NCBI GenBank assembly: GCA_910589115.1
Contig: CAJUSB010000139.1
Coordinates: 1 to 7,668 of the forward strand
Source of the DNA: an uncultured Clostridia bacterium
GTDB lineage: Bacteria; Bacillota; Clostridia; Oscillospirales; Butyricicoccaceae
Length of the DNA: 7,668 bases
Reading direction: 5' to 3'
Shown piece by piece: positions 5,543 to 7,668 of this stretch. The notes under the pieces were generated by a model that did not search any database, had not been told where the DNA came from, and saw only the letters and a program-made list of their open reading frames with translations. The first letter of the stretch is position 1. Each line of letters starts with the position of its first letter. Made by a program: the position numbers and the translations under genes.

Positions 5543-6928
5543 ATGAAAAAAGAAAGAAGCAGTTTCACCGGCCGGGTCGGGTTTGTTCTGGCTGCGGCCG
5601 GGTCAGCCGTCGGGCTGGGCAACATCTGGCGATTTCCGTATCTTGCCGCAAAATGCGGCGGCGGTATTTTCCTGCTGGTCTATATCATACTGGCAGTTAC
5701 TTTTGGCTTTGCGCTGATGCTTGCCGAGGTTGCCCTCGGCCGGAGAACCCGCCTATCCTGCATTGGCGCCTATGGCGCACTGGACAAGCGTTTTGCCCCG
5801 CTTGGCTGGCTGGCTTCCTCCGTGCCAAGCATTATTGTACCGTATTACTGCGTGATCGGCGGCTGGGTAACCAAGTATTTTTACGAATTCCTGATCGGCC
5901 ATGGAAAATTACTCGCCGCTGATGCCGATGGATATTTTGACAGCTTTATCAGCGCCAGCAACGGCCTGCTGGATAATCCTATGCCGTGGTTTTTCATTTT
6001 CCTGCTTGTCACTTCATTGTGCGTGTTGGGCGGTGTGGATAAAGGTATCGAAAAAGTCAGCACCTTCCTGATGCCGATTTTGGTCGTTCTTTCCATCATT
6101 GTCGCTGGCTTTTCACTGACCCGTCCCGGCGCGCTTGAGGGCGTGAAATATTACTTGCTGCCTGACTTCTCCCGCTTCTCTGCTATGACTGTTTTGGCCG
6201 CTATGGGACAGCTCTTTTACTCCATGTCAATCGCAATGGGTATTATGATCACCTATGGCTCCTATATGAAAAAAGAAGACAATTTGGAAGGTTCCATCGG
6301 ACAGATTGAGCTTTTTGATACCGCAATCGCATTTCTTGCAGGCTTAATGATTATCCCGGCAGTTTTTGCCTTTTCCGGCGGGGATGAATCCGCTCTCGGC
6401 AAGGGCCCCGGATTGATGTTTGTTACTCTGCCCCGTGTGTTTGCCGATATGGAGTTCGGCGGGGTGATCGGTACACTCTTTTTCCTGCTTGTGCTGTTTG
6501 CAGCACTGACCTCTGCGATTTCCCTGCTTGAAACGGTCGTTTCCATTGTCGATGATAAATCTCATTGGGGCCGCCAGCGTTCAACCCTGGTCTCTACCAT
6601 ATTTGTTTTTGGGCTTGGTGCACTCTCCTGCTATGGCTATGGCAGCGGTTTCATCGGCTCGATGAAACCATTTGGCATGGCATTCCTTGATTTCTTCGAT
6701 TTTATATCTAATTCCGTGATTATGCCGGTTGTCGCATTCCTTACCTGTATGCTGGTCGGCTGGGCAGTCGGAACCAAAACCATATGTGATGAGGTGGAGC
6801 TTTCCGGTCCATTCCGCCGTAAACGTATGTTTGAACTTATGATCCGCTGGATTGCACCCATCTGCCTGGTAGCTGTGCTTGTATCCTCTATTCTGGAAAA
6901 TCTCGGCTACCTGCGCTACGGCGGTTAA
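5543..6928 (+). CDS. Neurotransmitter:sodium symporter (NSS/SNF) family transporter
   Basis: This 461-residue inner-membrane protein belongs to the LeuT-fold NSS family, which imports amino acids or related amines with sodium. The signature AAGSAVGLGNIWRFPYLAAK (18-37) forms unwound TM1, comparable to LeuT AGNAVGLGNFLRFP. TM6 carries YSMSIAMGIMITYGSYMKKE (226-245), TM7 begins at DTAIAFLAGLMIIPAVF (259-275), and TM8 holds FAALTSAISLLE (319-330), whose A-x-x-T-S matches the LeuT Na2 site residues A351, T354 and S355. Hydrophobic segments number about 11, with the last near 431-452. Length and the missing TM12 resemble 11-TM bacterial members such as Tyt1 and MhsT. The start at 5543 follows AAAGGGG with about 8-nt spacing; an upstream TTG at 5501 is rejected. 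It is monocistronic, divergent from the tag operon, and ends in a strong terminator. Substrate cannot be assigned. Confidence 0.95.
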   Translation: MKKERSSFTGRVGFVLAAAGSAVGLGNIWRFPYLAAKCGGGIFLLVYIILAVTFGFALMLAEVALGRRTRLSCIGAYGALDKRFAPLGWLASSVPSIIVPYYCVIGGWVTKYFYEFLIGHGKLLAADADGYFDSFISASNGLLDNPMPWFFIFLLVTSLCVLGGVDKGIEKVSTFLMPILVVLSIIVAGFSLTRPGALEGVKYYLLPDFSRFSAMTVLAAMGQLFYSMSIAMGIMITYGSYMKKEDNLEGSIGQIELFDTAIAFLAGLMIIPAVFAFSGGDESALGKGPGLMFVTLPRVFADMEFGGVIGTLFFLLVLFAALTSAISLLETVVSIVDDKSHWGRQRSTLVSTIFVFGLGALSCYGYGSGFIGSMKPFGMAFLDFFDFISNSVIMPVVAFLTCMLVGWAVGTKTICDEVELSGPFRRKRMFELMIRWIAPICLVAVLVSSILENLGYLRYGG

Positions 6929-6945
6929 AATAAAAAATTTTTCAG

Positions 6946-6997
6946 CGCAATCATTTGAGAAGGTCAATGCACCTTCCCTCAAATGATTGCGTTTTTT
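6946..6997 (+). terminator. Rho-independent terminator of the NSS transporter gene
   Basis: CGCAATCATTTGAG (6946-6959) pairs perfectly with CTCAAATGATTGCG (6978-6991). The stem extends inward as AAGGT/ACCTT across a 2-nt bulge, with loop CAATGC, and is followed by six T residues at 6992-6997. It begins 17 nt after the stop. The A-rich run before it would give T-rich sequence on the minus strand, so it may act in both directions. Confidence 0.92.
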
Positions 6998-7387
6998 ATT
7001 TACGTTCAGATTATCGTTAGTCCATATAAAAAGCATTCAAAATGCATTCATTTTTACATTTTTATGTTATCAGGATAGACAGTCAGCGTTTGTTGAGAAA
7101 TAGCATCCATAAAATTTCTCCGTTGGGAATAAAAAAAAGACTTTCCTTTCCTATTAAAATCTGATATGATTACAGTGGAAGTTCTGATAATCTGATGCAT
7201 ATATCTTTGTGCAGTTCTTCCGAAAAAATGAATCCTCAGAAAAACGATATTCCCCTTCGGGGTTGTCTTGCTGAGGGGGGAACATAACCCTGTACAAGCA
7301 TCAACAGCCCAAATAAACCGGGCCGACTGTGAGATGTTAAAGAAACAGGCAAAAACACGGAAACAAAAAATACGGCTGCAAAAAACC
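6998..7387. other. Intergenic region without a supported gene; possible structured RNA at 7234-7336
   Basis: No open frame here has a ribosome binding site and family likeness. The left part is AT-rich with short hairpins such as GCATT/AATGC. The right part can fold into two nested structures. In the first, CCTCAG (7234-7239) pairs with CTGAGG (7271-7276) around a CCCC/GGGG stem with a UUCG-like loop. In the second, CATC, ACAG and CCC (7299-7310) pair with GGG, CTGT and GATG (7320-7336). GGGGT...GCTGAG...ACCC (7259-7290) resembles the 5' half of a TPP riboswitch, but the ACCTGAT and GCG-AGGGA part is missing. A weak -10, TATGAT, lies upstream near 7165. Confidence 0.3.
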
Positions 7388-7419
7388 GACCAGCCCGCAA
7401 TCCTTTATGCGGGCTGGTC
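7380..7419 (-). terminator. Possible minus-strand terminator formed by the lead hairpin of repeat copy 3
   Basis: Read on the minus strand, the 12-bp hairpin (7408-7419 with 7388-7399) is followed after GG by six T residues (7380-7385). This has the form of an intrinsic terminator for transcription entering from the right edge. The matching hairpin of copy 2 has no T-run, so termination is probably not the shared function. Confidence 0.5.
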
Positions 7420-7668
7420 AGCAGAGCAGCGTGAACAGGCGAGGCACCCAAGCCCCCGTCCCGCCCGCAGGCGAAGCAGAGATGCGTCAGCATCTCGGGG
7501 TCTGGGGTGTCAGCCCCAGCGGGAGTCCAGAGGGCAGCGCCCTCTGGTGCCGTCCGCACAGGACCGCCCGCCGCGTAGGCGCGGGTGTCCAGAGGGCGCA
7601 GCCCTCTGGTGCCGTCCGCACAGGACCGCCCGCCGCGTAGGCGCGGGTGTCCAGAGGGCGCAGCCCTC
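7388..7668 (+). repeat. Composite GC-rich hairpin repeat, copy 3 (3' end outside window)
   Basis: The copy is read head to tail on the plus strand. It starts with GACCAGCCCGCA (7388-7399) paired to TGCGGGCTGGTC (7408-7419). A 24-nt linker (7420-7443) and the GCACCC head (7444-7449) follow. Its first 64 head bases are identical to copy 1. The tail has 21-nt palindromes at 7527-7547 and 7589-7609 and the start of a third at 7651. The spacer cassette differs from that of copy 2: it is CGTCCGCACAGGACCGC, 17 nt, with stem GTCC/GGAC. The array continues beyond the window. Confidence 0.85.
7546..7668 (+). repeat. 62-bp tandem repeat within copy 3
   Basis: The unit at 7546-7607 is repeated without a single difference at 7608-7668, where the window cuts it one base short. 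Each unit carries three potential hairpins: GTCC/GGAC, CCCGC/GCGGG and the CCAGAGGGC/GCCCTCTGG palindrome. Perfect identity suggests recent duplication or ongoing slippage or conversion, so copy number may vary between strains. Confidence 0.9.

Noticed and set aside
6581..7036. Minus-strand open frame antisense to the NSS transporter
   Set aside because: It runs through the terminator and is the shadow of a well-supported transporter gene; no family features or ribosome binding site.
7228..7287. 19-codon open frame starting at an ATG
   Set aside because: It has no ribosome binding site and no recognisable peptide; it runs through the predicted hairpins.
7444..7668. CRISPR array
   Set aside because: Spacers are not unique, the units are palindromic and repeat whole, and no cas gene is present.
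1..7668. REP/RAYT-type mobile system
   Set aside because: The repeats resemble REP elements in being GC-rich palindromes, but no RAYT-like transposase is encoded in the window, so mobility cannot be supported from here.

Overview
The window looks like chromosome of a moderately GC-rich, Gram-positive, endospore-forming lineage of Clostridia, possibly Oscillospirales/Ruminococcaceae. The evidence is the sporulation pair yqfC-yqfD followed by phoH-ybeY-dgkA in the order known from Firmicutes, strong AGGAG-type ribosome binding sites, and GC-rich interspersed repeats of a kind I recall from gut clostridial genomes. The genus cannot be read from the sequence.

Layout: positions 1-148 hold a GC-rich repeat (copy 1) cut by the window edge. 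Positions 152-4153 carry a minus-strand cluster, transcribed from right to left: yqfC, yqfD, phoH, ybeY, dgkA. yqfC and yqfD act in the mother cell during sporulation. phoH (RNA-linked ATPase), ybeY (endoribonuclease) and dgkA (lipid kinase) are housekeeping genes that abut or overlap each other. The cluster has no yqfF (7TM-HD protein), which Bacillus has between phoH and ybeY. A 300-nt repeat (copy 2) lies between yqfC and yqfD. Upstream of yqfC is a plausible sigma-E promoter. Positions 4275-5314 carry a second minus-strand unit, a two-TM zinc-ribbon protein followed by tag (3-methyladenine DNA glycosylase I), with its own promoter. Divergent from it, positions 5543-6928 encode an NSS-family sodium-coupled transporter that ends in a strong terminator. 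Positions 6998-7387 hold no gene I can support, only possible structured RNA. Positions 7388-7668 are repeat copy 3, which runs off the right edge.

The most unusual content is the repeat family. Copies 2 and 3 both start with a 12-bp hairpin with an 8-nt loop, followed by exactly 24 nt and then a GCACCC head. The head folds into nested hairpins and is followed by a tail of 21-nt palindromes. Tail palindromes are spaced 45, 62 or 79 nt apart, that is 45 plus 0, 1 or 2 cassettes of exactly 17 nt, and each cassette can form a hairpin. Because 17 is not a multiple of three, a protein-coding explanation is unlikely. Every imperfect base pair in the palindromes is G-U when read head to tail and would be A-C on the other strand, which points to a selected RNA structure on one strand.
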